From the NCBI GenBank assembly GCA_002104905.1, contig MCFE01000438.1, positions 1 through 64,000 on the forward strand: a stretch of 64,000 bases of DNA. Direction: 5' to 3'. A program made the position numbers and the translations under genes. Under the pieces are notes generated by a model. The model ran no database searches, was not told the DNA's origin, and was given only the letters and a program-made list of their open reading frames with translations. The stretch comes from Basidiobolus meristosporus CBS 931.73 (taxonomy: Eukaryota > Basidiobolomycota > Basidiobolomycetes > Basidiobolales > Basidiobolaceae). Position 1 is the stretch's first letter. Every line of letters starts with the position of its first letter. Shown in pieces: positions 1 to 11,084 of the stretch.

Positions 1-930
1 ATTTGCTTAAGCATTGAGGTATTGTTGTAGGAGGAAACTTGAATACAAAATGCTTTGTTGTCTTGCAAGAGCAGTAGAATGCTGTAAATAGGTGAGCATT
101 CGAGGTGGTTTGGAGGTTCCCAATCTCACTCTACATGACCACCTGTTGTGTATGTGTATGGCTCTACTAAGCACAATAGAACAGTTTCCTTGCTTTGAGC
201 TCATTGGTCAACTGGGTGGACCTGATACCTAGTCCATTATTTCACTTCAACAGCTGAAATTGAATTCATCTGGGACAGAGTCTGGCTTAATTTGCATAAT
301 ATGTGAGTTTGCTCAATGGAACTATTGCTTTAATTGACTTTTCAGTGAACTGCTACCCCTTGCCTAGCAGGAAGAGCACACCATATACCTCAAGTGTCAA
401 TATTACTCTTATACAAGATGTGTTCTCGCAGAGAATGATGTTGAGTCTGCTGCATTGATCAAAAGCGACAAGATTCAAATTCGATTGTTGAGAGGTTTTC
501 AAACTCGAAGTTATTATCAACCTCTGGTGGATTTATTTCAAGTAACGGTGTGACCGGCAGAGACGAGATTCCCTCTCCTTGATTTGCGTAACAGCCATTT
601 CTAGGAGTGATATGACTTGGGAATATTAGCGTGAACACAACAACAGTGTATGGTACGTTACGAGATAACTAGATCGCACTGATACATTTCTTCAGTATGA
701 TCGATTTCGTAAACACCTCACTCAAGTTATGTGTCATCTGTGACACTTAGGTTTGCTCAATTCTACAAATCGCAGTCTTCACTATAAATCTTTATTATTT
801 ACAAACAGCACATTGCAGCCTTTGTGATAAACGTTGCTTTATGATAGCGCACTTTCGGATCTATTCGAAAGCATAGATTCCAGATTTCATAATAGACGCT
901 ACTTCGGAGCTAACAGCAAGGCTCAAAATG
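1..930. other. Intergenic region, no gene seen
   Basis: Only short open frames with no recognisable family or splice structure are present. The distal end is the 3' flank of the peptide transporter gene. Confidence 0.5.
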
Positions 931-2796
931 CTAATTCTTTTCGTTAGTACATGCGATGTTCATTCGGGATTGAGCCAGTTCCTCGTCGATCTTGTCGTAA
1001 TGCCCATAAAAATACCAAAATAGAACACCAGTGACGGCATTCAAAATTGCAAATGATCCGTACATCCATACTTCCTGGGATACTGAAGATAGTGCCAAAT
1101 CAATGGCAGTAGCAACAGCTTGGGGTAGCAGCGACAGAGCGGAAACAAGTCCCTTCATCGATTGAGGGGTTCTGGTGTAGCAATACTCAAGTGGTGTAAC
1201 CATGACCAAGACTAGCTGGATGGTCAGTAATGATTCAGTTGAATGTTGAGTGGAAACATACTTTCTGACAATGCCATTAGGAAATATGTGGGAAGCTGCC
1301 ACCACACAGAAATTTGCGGAAGCCCCTGCTTGCTGTGCTTTACGATCTCGTTCTGCGCAATAGCCGAAGACATCATGGCCAGAGCTCCCAATATGAAGCC
1401 TACCACCATTCGCTTCATAGGACGAAACTCAATGTTGTGCCGCTCAAGATATGGATATACGATATACATCAATATAGGGACCAAAACGATCACAAAGAAC
1501 GAGTTGAAATTGAACATTATGTCATTCGGAATCCCGGTCGGCCTGCTCATTGATGATGCTTGCGATACCAAGCTAGATGTTACTTGATTGCTACCTAAAG
1601 CCCAAAGTGTTGTAGGGATCAAGACTATATAGAACCGTTAAGCACGAATAGCGCCGAAGCTCAAATCACCCAAAACTTACTCTTGCAGGCCCTCAAGGTT
1701 TCTTTGGCATTCTCCACAAACTCGTCGTCCCAGGTCTTCGCTTCCCTATCAGCCATTGATTCTGGAGGAACCCCCAGTGGCCCATTATCTTTGGAGCAGT
1801 CCAAGATTGACTCGGGCTTGGGGACCGAATGTTTATAGCGGCCATAGCCATATTTGAAGCATTTGTACAGCTTGACCACAGCTGAGTCTCCAGACGGGGG
1901 CACCTTGTGATACCTGTTTCGACATATGAAGAACATCGAGGTGGACGCTATAGTAAGGACCGCAGGAAACAAGTAACACACCCAGAAACCAACCCTATGC
2001 TCGATCTGTGGGGAGATCACCCCACCAACCAAGGAACCCAACTGCATCACGCCCATGAACCAATGATACACCTGCCGTGCGTTGATTTCCGGATCGATCA
2101 CAACCAGCTCTCCCTTGACTTCCTTAATCTTCATTGTGTCCTGCTGGAATTGATCAGCAGCCATGGGTTGTACGAAGCTCTTGATCCCGCCCGATCCGCA
2201 TGCTATGCGTAGTGAGTAATGATGACCGAAAGCAACCCAGAAAGTCAAGTGCCTTACCAATGATTATAATGGAAATGATGTAGCCAGGAAACCCTACTCC
2301 AGCCTCCAAGGAGGGCGGGATTGATGTCAGGGTCAACAAGGTCCACCCAATGCCAAATACGAAGCAGCAAAACATGATGGTTCGGTACTTTCCCCAGTAC
2401 TGATCGCACAGTATGCCCAAGAACAGGGGCCAGATGTAGCACATGAAAGCAAACACCTGCTTTAATGCGTATGCCGTGGTCTGTCCCTTCCCAAGAGCAC
2501 CGGCCTGATTTTTCAGATTGGGGGGAAACCTCACGTAGTTGATGAAAGTAATCACACCACCGCGGAAGGCGAAGCGCTCGCAAAATTCAACTACTCTGGT
2601 TAGCGGAAACTGGACCTTGATACACCCTAGTAGATACACACTTACTGAAAATGATGATCCAGGATGCCAAAGGGATTCGATCACTGGTTCGCCGAAGCGC
2701 TTGAATATCAATCTCTCGTTCGGACACTGCTTTCTCAAGCGCATCTTGCGTCGTCTCCCGTTGCTTGCCTCCGTTTGCACTATGGACCTCGGTCAT
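931..2796 (-). CDS. PTR2-type proton-dependent oligopeptide transporter
   Basis: This encodes a POT/PTR-family di/tripeptide-proton symporter of the plasma membrane. Read on the minus strand, five exons (2796-2646, 2590-2258, 2202-1681, 1624-1262, 1211-931) are separated by introns of 50-56 nt and join in frame to 549 residues, close to the usual fungal PTR2 length. Visible family marks are the E-x-x-E-R-F motif just after the first junction (residues about 52-57), the loop GILCDQYWGKYRTI, a GGIK...ADQF block opening exon 3, the FYxxINxG-like YHWFMGVMQLG segment, and ALSEI...TPLEYCYTRTP in the last exons. Multiple hydrophobic segments fit a 12-helix transporter. The start at 2796 gives a short hydrophilic N-terminus; an in-frame ATG at 2976 would add 60 residues and cannot be excluded. 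The usual YYG after ERF is altered here to FRG. Family assignment is firm; the substrate is inferred. Confidence 0.93.
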
Positions 2797-5690
2797 TTTG
2801 CGTGCTGAGAGTTCGACGGCGCTCTCACTTATTAAATAATTGTCGGCTGAGACTCCATAGAGCAATTGGGGTTTGTTCTCATGGTTGATGAGAAGATCGG
2901 AAATCGGATCTAGGAAACGCTTCCATATTCCAGGGTCATCCATGTTTTCCGTAAACAAGTCCACGTACATGGTCATCGTGGTGCTCCTGATTCTCCCATG
3001 GATTCATGAGAATATTACCATTGTTGGCAAGCATGATCAGTGGCTTCCATGCGATGTTCTACTCTATTCTTGCCGGTAGCACAATCGCTGTATGGCCAAC
3101 CCATGACTAATCTGTTGCTCCAACAAAAATAGCCCGCTTCCATGAATGTCGCTAGACTTTGGTGGTGATTCAATTTTGTCTGCCTTAAGGACTTACCCGT
3201 GAGGTACTGAATTTGGCTTACTGAGCCCAGCACCGCAAATGCCCATTTTTGACATCGACAAACCAATCTTTTCGATGGTGTGCAATAGGAAGTCCAACCG
3301 CGAAGGGTCCAGTTTAGATTCAATCCTCTGGGATGTTGAGCCCATATTTAGCCTTGATCTGATAGCACTGATGCTCTTCCTATTGGTGCATTGCAAGCGG
3401 GCCTGAATAGATTCAGAGCACTGACACAACGCCTACGCTCCATCCCTACAGGATCTTTCCTATGTTGAAAGCACTAGGCCATCCTGCCCAGTGTCCCTTC
3501 GGTGGCAAGGTATTGATAGGGGCATGCACAGCAATACGCGAGAGACGAGGAAACGGATACAGCCGCCATTGATCGCTGCCTCTACTCTCGGTGCTTACCT
3601 CTACTCTCGGTGCTTACCTCAGCAATCATCACATAACGGGAAGAAAGGCAGGGTGGAGTGTGGTAGTACTTATCTGATCAAGCATCTGATTCAGCAACGA
3701 GCAGATTGATAGGACGTTCTTGGCCATCAAACACCAAAGGCAACCGTTCACCGCTAGCAGAATGCCAGCTTGGGTAATCACGGAATCTGATTTGGATAGT
3801 AGAGGACCATGCTCCATTTTGAGGATCGGCTTCGCGAATAGTATGGATGGCCACAGTTGGCATTCTGGATTGGTGGATTGCCGTATTTGGGCATGGAATG
3901 CATTGCATTCATTTCCAAAGGAGGTTCCGCGCTGGTGACACAAAAGGGATCCAACAGGTTTGAGGGAGAATCTGGCAACTGGCACTGATGGTGCAATAAA
4001 AACAATCCGATCTTTGCGCATTTCCTTTAAAGCAAACATTCGTCTAGGATGCCACAGCCAGAGAATCAGCGTATATCAAGGAGAGGCAATCCTCCCCATC
4101 GATCCGTGGTCGATGGAAAGCCACCGCGTAGGGAGACGGGCCTGGGGTAGAGGTGGATGACGTAATAAACTTGGCCATGGAAGAGCCCTTCGTTGGTTGC
4201 TTACGTAGAGTGACATGTGTGAAAGTGCCGAATAGGTGTCCACAGTACTGATGGGATTCTAGTCGCTCTGTAAGTCGTTCTATTCAATGCGTCGTTTGGA
4301 AAGGAAACTCCGATGTAACCAATTAATCCACCAGGCATGGGTGAGCTCAAGCTTGCCACCTAACAAGGCATTGTGGACCCCACCAATGATACTTTTGATA
4401 GCTGTGGATGAGAGCCCAGGGTGCGGCCCCAACTTCCAGTCCTTCTAGCTTGCATGTCCATTGATTTGTAATCTGTGCATTAGTACTCAGAATATTCTCA
4501 GGTCTCGTGTAGATGCGAAGAGGAAAGTCACAGATCTTTGGTGCACAATAGCAAAGCTCCCGTTGAAGCTCAACTCTGATCAATGTATACTTCAACATCT
4601 CAGAGTGCCAGTGACCCTGCCCAAAAATTAGAACTCTACTGAGTATGGATATTGGAGGAGATGTTAACTGAGTCAAAGTGATTATGAATATAGGAGCTAG
4701 TAATCGACTATCAATAGTCTAGGCTACCAACACACCATCGTCCTCAATCCCTGATGCATTGCTTGATTCATATATGGTCAAGTCACATGAGGTTTCCTTC
4801 AAGTATTCTATTATGCTTATGGGTTACCACATGAAAAGGCCAATCCTTATCTCGGATTCGATGAAGCTGAGAGGTTGTCAGCACTTCAGACTTCTACGCT
4901 TTCTTTCCTGCTGTTTTCCGGGATGGGCATGTGGCTGACCGTATCCTCAATTACTTCCAAGCCCCCACTTTCACTTGCTCTTGCCATATCAACAGTGGTT
5001 GCGAGTGGGGACCTCTCACCCGTTCGTTTACTGATTAAAACTACATTCATGCGCCATTGATTGAATCGACATGGCTAAGGAAATGAGTGCTCTGCGGAGG
5101 TCATGGGAAGAGCAGTTACTATCCTGGAGAGTTTCTATCTATCCGCAGTATTGCTATATCCACAAATAGCCTTGGGAACAGCTTCCGTTTTTCTGCAGCT
5201 GGGGTACGTACTTGATGAGATATAGATAATCAATGCCCATACACCATACACATGAGCTACATATAGCCGTTTAAAGGAAACAACTAAATTCATGCTTGTG
5301 TACTGATCTGACCCAGATACTAGGCGTTGTATGCATGGAGTTGAGAAAAGGCTGGAAGGAATGGGACCAGGAGTTGGTGTTATAATGCAGCTGGGTGAAG
5401 GGGCATTGTGGTCCAATTCTTTGTCAAATATGAATCCGCACTTGGATATATTACGATTTATTTTTTCCCAATCGACTGGTGAGAGTCATGGAAACTGGGA
5501 TGGGGTGTAAGATTTGAAGCCCTTGAAATGCCCCCAAACTCTGCACACAGGTATCCTTGGCTTACCACAACAAACCCTTAATATATGAGCCATAATTGTG
5601 GAAAACCTTTAGTAGAATCCTAATTAGTCTGGAAGAAACGACAACACAGTCATTTGAAACATACATGCAAATGCGGAGATTTGAACAAGA
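2797..5690. other. Intergenic or decayed coding region, unassigned
   Basis: Several overlapping minus-strand open frames (3193-3429, 3629-4039, 3678-3908, 3778-4005, 4347-4676) look vaguely coding but are short, shift frame repeatedly and match no family I recognise. They could be a decayed gene upstream of the transporter or chance frames. I do not annotate any as a gene. Confidence 0.35.
3581..3618. repeat. 19-bp perfect tandem duplication
   Basis: The 19-mer TCTACTCTCGGTGCTTACC occurs twice head to tail (3581-3599 and 3600-3618). On the minus strand each unit starts with GGTAAGC, which resembles a splice donor. Confidence 0.9.
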
Positions 5691-5699
5691 TAACATCTA

Positions 5700-6080
5700 G
5701 CTCTCCGTATAGAATATGCTTAGGAAGGCCTCAAGTAGATGTGTGCGCAGTTTGGGGCTGTTTGAACAACAATGAGACTTTTCATATCCTGGTTACTTGA
5801 TGCTTTGATGAGATATTCTTTAAATCCCGTTAAAGCATTTGACCAGAAATCTCTAAAATTTGTACACTATGGTCTTGGTGACTGAGCTAAGTGAACACTT
5901 GGGTGTAATCACAGAGTTTAATACATTTTGGACAACTTTACAAGCTCTTATGACGTGGGTGATGGATACATTGGTCAAATATTTCAAATAAATCCCAACA
6001 AAATATTTGGTCAAGATACTTCAAGATTCATAGCTTACAACCCAAATGACCTGGTCAATGCAATATTTTGGTGTAACCAC
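5700..6080 (-). repeat. Degenerate Copia-A LTR, minus orientation
   Basis: The segment carries diverged versions of the landmarks of the Copia-A LTR defined at 61214-61562, read in reverse complement: the GTGTGCGCAGTTTGGGGCTG block, a TTTGGTCAAGATACTTCAAGA block and a GTGTAATCAC block. It is strongly decayed. Confidence 0.6.
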
Positions 6081-6221
6081 AAGAACCCTTTGAGTAAACT
6101 CAAGCTTGGAATTCATCTGCTTTTCAGCCAGCTTTCTGCTGGTATTCTACTGATATCATGCTGGTATTCAGCTGGTGTCTTTCTTTCAAATTTTCAGTTG
6201 CAATCTTTGCGGAAAATAGTG

Positions 6222-6455
6222 GTAAGAGCTTGAAGATATTGGAAGTGATTGGGAGGACAAGTAGATTATGTGGCTCTCACTTAATGATTTACTGGATGTA
6301 ATGATAGTATTTATACTTTACATTGTATAGGCAAAACAATCACTTGGAATATACTTAGTGAGGTCTCAACAATATGTGTGCAAGGATTGGGGCTGTTTAG
6401 ACAACCATTAAAAACTTCAGTTCTGGGTAAAAACTTCATGTTCTGGGTGCCTGAT
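6222..6455 (-). repeat. Truncated Copia-A LTR, minus orientation
   Basis: It starts at the reverse complement of the LTR 3' end (GGTAAGAGCTTGAAGATATT) and continues through GAAGTGATTGGGAGGACAAG and GGGGCTGTTTAGACAACC, then stops where the next copy begins. Confidence 0.65.
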
Positions 6456-6459
6456 GCTT

Positions 6460-6815
6460 GATGTAAGAGTCTTGGAGATATTGGAAGTGATTTGGGAGAA
6501 CAAGTTGATTATGTGGCTTACACTTAACAATTTGTTGAATGTTAAAGGAATATTTATACTTTTACATGGTCTTGGCATAAAATATACATATAATGTTTAT
6601 GCAGGTCCAAAGAGCATGTGTGCAAAGTTTGGGGCTGTTTGGACAACTTTGAGAGCTTTCATGTACTGGGTACCTGATATTTTGGTGAAAATATTCCAAG
6701 TAAATCCTGACAAGGAATTTGGTCAGAATTCACTAAGATTTGTAGACAATGATCTGAGTGACTAAGTTAGGTGAATATTTAGGTGTAATCATGAGATTTA
6801 CGACAATAATATCAG
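6460..6815 (-). repeat. Near full-length Copia-A LTR, minus orientation
   Basis: The copy runs from TGTAAGAGTCTTGGAGATAT through the landmarks GTGTGCAAAGTTTGGGGCTG, GGGTACCTGATATTTTGGTG and GGAATTTGGTCAGAATTC to the LTR start. It matches the LTRs at 29464, 30022 and 61214 in reverse complement. No internal element sequence accompanies it, so it is probably a solo LTR. Confidence 0.75.
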
Positions 6816-7060
6816 CAGAATTCCAAGTTTCTCCAAACTTACAACTCTCAATATGTCAGGTACTAGCTATTCGGCAGAAAGCAGACATATTCTCTAGGAG
6901 GAGGCTAGGCCAACTAGCATTCATGCCAAATTTGGTAATCGGCGACTCACTACCTCCACCAAGAATTCCAACTAAAAATTTGAAGGAAAAACACCAGCTG
7001 AATGCCAGCAAAATACCGTCAGAATACCGGCAGATTATCAGATGAATTTCAGGTTTGGGA

Positions 7061-7815
7061 TTTTTCATAGGGGCTTGGTACGACCTTGAAAAATCATGGA
7101 GCCTCTAGTACTTTCACTATTTCATGTGATATCAATGATTATGTACTTCGAATTAGTACTCGCGAGAAAGTTTCGTACCAAGAAAATGCCATGTCTAGGA
7201 TATATGAATAGGTAGGTGCTTAACCAATCACTTGAAACAAAATCTGTGCTATGACTTAGGCACAACTTGCCTCAAAAACAAACTTGGTTTTGCTGGCGAT
7301 GATTTTGATTCAACCTGCTTTCAACGAACCACCTGAAAATCACAATACTTTATGCTTAATCTATCCTTCACCTTCAGACACATCAACTAGCCAATGTGTG
7401 TACGCCCTGATTTCAATGGAAACCTTTACCAAAGTGGTAGAGCCCTTTTGATTCAAGATCAATATTTACTGAATACACGTATGCTCTGAAGTGGGCAGGG
7501 TGTCTGGGCTATGAGTAGGGGTGTCAAGTTCTCAGAGAGTTAACATCATTCAGCACCAGGTACGGAATTGGTTGCCACACGTCTACGGGAATATATTCCG
7601 GATGTTTGATTGGTCACTGCTCTACATACGCTGCCATGGGGTGGCCAAGATGATTGGGTACAAATTCGTTCAAGTACATGCTGATTGGATGCGATGAGTC
7701 GCGTTTATTGACAAAGGAAACGTTAAGAAAATACATGATCAATCATAAAATAAAATATTAAACCAACAAAAACCGCAAAGTCAGACTTCAAAATGGGGAG
7801 GAGAAAGCATTCTTT
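7061..7815. other. Intergenic region, no gene seen
   Basis: No supported ORF. The distal part is the 3' flank of the CHTOP-like gene. Confidence 0.5.
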
Positions 7816-8503
7816 TTAGGAATCAGTTTCCATCGATTGTAGCTCACCGTTAGCCTCCCGAGTGTTCATGTAAGCTTCTAATTCGTCATCCAAACGTGTC
7901 TTGGCAGTCTTCTCGTCTTTCATCATGAAGCTGTCCAACTCCTTATCCAGGTCATCTTTGGACTTTGGAGTTGTTCTGACATGTCCACCGCGTCCGCCAC
8001 GACCACCACGTCCACCGCGACCTGGTTTTCCTCCACGGCTGCCGCGCATTGGGGCTTGGTTTGCAGCAGCCCCACGAACTGAAATACTTCCTTTAACGTT
8101 GGTACGTCCCTTAGGTCCAGTGGCTGCTTTTTTGGCGATTCCTCCCCCAACCCGACTTAAAATCCCACTGGCATCTTTCTTGGAATTACCGAGTCTCTGT
8201 TGGATATCTTGACGTGTAGATGAGCCAGCGGGGATGGCACCTACACGACCTGACAGCTTGACACTGAAACGAGGCCCTTCGCTGGAATTCTTGGTATTCT
8301 CTAACTTACGAGCCTCTGCGATCTTGGAAAACCTAGTCAAAAGATATGGCTAAGTACTAAAACATCTTGTGCACGATATGCGAAACACTAGCTTACCTAT
8401 CGGAAAGAGAGGTTCCGGTAGAAGCGGGAGCGCTTGCGGTAGCAACCACCCGGCGGTTAACGGTGTTGCCGTTTCCTTTTCTGTTGTTGGGGTGTCCACG
8501 CAT
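7816..8503 (-). CDS. CHTOP/FoP-like mRNA export adaptor
   Basis: Two minus-strand exons (8503-8397 and 8332-7816, intron 64 nt) join in frame to a 207-residue basic protein. It has a Ser/Thr/Ala-rich N-terminus, a central RGG box (residues about 132-152, repeated RGG units) and a C-terminal FoP-duplication-type tail. The tail carries two tandem motifs, LDKELDSFM (about 164-172) and LDDELEAYM (about 183-191). In animals and yeast, LDxELDxYM motifs of this kind in export adaptors bind the DEAD-box helicase UAP56/Sub2, and RGG boxes bind RNA and are arginine-methylated. No RRM is present, which favours a CHTOP (chromatin target of PRMT1) type protein over a Yra1/ALYREF ortholog. The start at 8503 is the first ATG of a short open exon with a clean GTAAGC donor. 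A nuclear role in mRNA export is inferred from the motifs. Confidence 0.85.
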
Positions 8504-11084
8504 ATCGAATATGTGTCCTTGAAGTATAACGATCTAATGTCGGAAGAGGTAGCATGAGCGAGAGAAAAAGAAAAAGTGAATAGATATTTTCTTGCAGCCA
8601 AAATGGTATTCCTCTTCATGAAACTCCAAATACTCAAGAACAACTCAGAATTCATTCAACATTCGTGCTACTGCATGCGATATGCAAGTTATTACTTCAG
8701 CGTCTCAATCTCTCCATCCCAAAGCCAGCAAGCTGAGTAATAGATGCAAAACGCGTCCACTCGTACTTCATCGGCATTCCGCTACACACGAGAACACGTA
8801 CTTGTGTTGCAGTACCATGGAATGCCTATGGATTGACCTATGAAGGTGTGAAGCAGCATCGAAGACAATGCAAAACTCACGCCATAGGTCCGTTGAAGGG
8901 TGGGTACAGGGTGCTGGTGGTGTTGGGGTGTCAAGGCACGTACTCGTTTGCTGATCCAAGGGTTGTTGCTTGACAAAACTAGCTTTGTACTCGAATTCCC
9001 TGATTCAGCAAGGTCTCCAAACGTTGCTCAGAAGACTCCACCGTCCCTGTATCCACAAGATGACCACTTCGACACAGCAACAAAGAGCCCAAAGGCTTGA
9101 GGCTATCGATTACTCAATAACAGAGTATACAGGCCATACACGGAACCGATTGCACTTATGGATCTTGTGAAGTATGCCCAAAAGATGACACGGAGATCAA
9201 GAGAAAACCCATTTGAGCAAGAAAATAGGGTATAGAAGGACCAAGTACCTTATATGTGCTGAGTGTCGAAGGAGATATAAGCTATACGCTTACTGTACTG
9301 CAGTTACGCTGAAGGTAGAATAGACAAGGAGTGTTTGAAGCTTCCAAGTGGATTTTCCAGAAAAACAGAATGTCTTCTGATTACGAAGGAAAATGGAATG
9401 CGCAGTGCGTTGTGCGCCTTTTCATAGAATTGATGAGGAATTTTTTCAACGAATCTGGTTGAGCTAAGCTGATGACTCACCCCTGACAATAACTGCCAAT
9501 CAGCCGGAGCTACTCCTGAAAACAATTTATATTGGCTTGAGTGAATTCGACATATCTTCATTATGGATTCCCCATCACGCGTCGATTCTGATTACGCAAA
9601 TTCAACGTAGGGGAGCATTGAATACAAACCGTTGTTTTCGGCTGCGGCAATGCCGTCCGGCTAGTGAATCAAATATGATGAGGAGATCCGTGGACCCAAT
9701 CGTCATCGTGTTTGAGTAGGCCAGGAGCTCTTGTGAGCTTGTCTCTGTTGTGCTTGGTGATCACGATCATGAGCGATAGTTGCTCACCAGATGAACTCCT
9801 GGGCAACATTGGGCGCACAATCCAGGGCGGTGTTTCACCTGGCTTCATGTGAGCCGATGCCCACGCTGGACCGGGGTGGCCATGGAGAGGCCCGGCGGGT
9901 TTGCATGCCCACCTGATCCCTCCAAACAGTGCGTCGTCAGGAAATCACGTTTGGCGCGGCCTGCGTGGATGATTGGCCTTACCATATGGATGGAGAAACT
10001 TCTTTCCAAAAGGGGGAATAAGTTCAGTTGTCCCTGCCAAGTTGCTGATTTCCTAAGCTTAAACCTAAACCCAACCCGAAATGCCTCTCGCACAGGCGGG
10101 TTCTGACTGGTTAATTACACACAGTCCCTTATGGAAACAACAAATCCAATGCATGCCTCTCCATACAACAAAAGGGATGCCAAGCGGGAAACAGACGGAA
10201 TTCGATAGCTGAAGCCGTTCGTCGCGATGCAATTGGCTACGAATTAATTGATTATCACCAAGCAGAATAATATGGTTCTGGCTGCATGCCGATCTCAGTT
10301 CATCTTGGGTCAAATCTTTTCTGCCACAAATTAATCAACAAGACCTCGTCTTCCACCCAGAAGCCTCGACTTGGCTTATGGCATGGCTAGCCAGCGCTGT
10401 GCCGCCGTGACTTTGGCGTAGCCTGGCTGTGTTATATATAAATCGGACTGAAGACTAGCCCGATGTACATTCAACCTCACCATCACAGTCTGAGACAGTT
10501 TCCGGCTCAGTGTTTAAAACGAATCTGAAGGTGAGGGTTTGTTTGGAAAAGTGGCGAGAAGCTGCGATTATTTCATGGAAGTTTCCGAAATGTCTATTTC
10601 ATCTCCACCCGCTCGATCTCCCAGTCGTCCTTTTCGTCACTCTTCTAACCTGATATTGTCACATCACTGAAACCTCAAACAAAATACGTATTTTATTCAT
10701 CTGGGTTTCTAACGCATTTACTTCAAGAATCATTAGTTTCTGTCTCATTCCCTCTTAAAACTGGGTTGATGGAGGATTTCTGGGAACCACGTCGCATATT
10801 ATATCATCTCAGGACCTGCTATATAATCGGGCCATTTCCCAGAGAAAGTCCTCTTATCCCTCTTATTTGAGAACAAGAGTGTCGGGATTGTTAGGGAATA
10901 TACGGCTTCCTCTAGTTCTTGGTCCTTTCGAAGAAAGTTCCTATTCGATCGTCACTTTATCGCTCAGCGTACGGATATAGCCATTGGACTTTGAGCGACA
11001 AAAGCTGCTTTGGTAGCTCCTTGGAGACCCTTAGTTTCATAGCGATCACTACTCCCTCATTCTTGCTTTGTCCTGACAGCCAGA
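8504..11084. other. Long intergenic region, no supported gene
   Basis: Many short open frames occur but none shows a recognisable domain or consistent splicing. The last 500 bp are pyrimidine-rich and may hold promoter and 5' UTR of the downstream SPRY-RING gene. A TATA-like TTATATATAA occurs near 10431-10440. Confidence 0.45.

Larger units (their letters stand above)
6106..7060. repeat. Imperfect inverted repeat flanking LTR relics
   Basis: About 90 bp at 6106-6200 (containing CTGGTATTCAGCTGGTGTCT and CAAATTTTCAGTTG) recurs in reverse complement at about 6965-7060. The arms share CATTCAGCTGG-type and GAATTCATCTG-type blocks with several mismatches. Two Copia-A LTR relics lie between them, so this may be an older element carrying later LTR insertions. 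Confidence 0.6.

Noticed and set aside
2796-2976. Longer N-terminus for the peptide transporter starting at 2976
   Set aside because: In frame and possible, but the extra 60 residues show no family similarity that I can see. The ATG at 2796 gives a conventional short hydrophilic N-terminus.
3193-4676. Possible additional minus-strand gene upstream of the peptide transporter, considered as a velvet-like or arrestin-like gene
   Set aside because: No family motif held up, frames overlap and shift, and no consistent set of splice sites joins them.
9304-10313. Several 80-codon frames on both strands
   Set aside because: Low-information frames without family content in a region where both strands are equally open.
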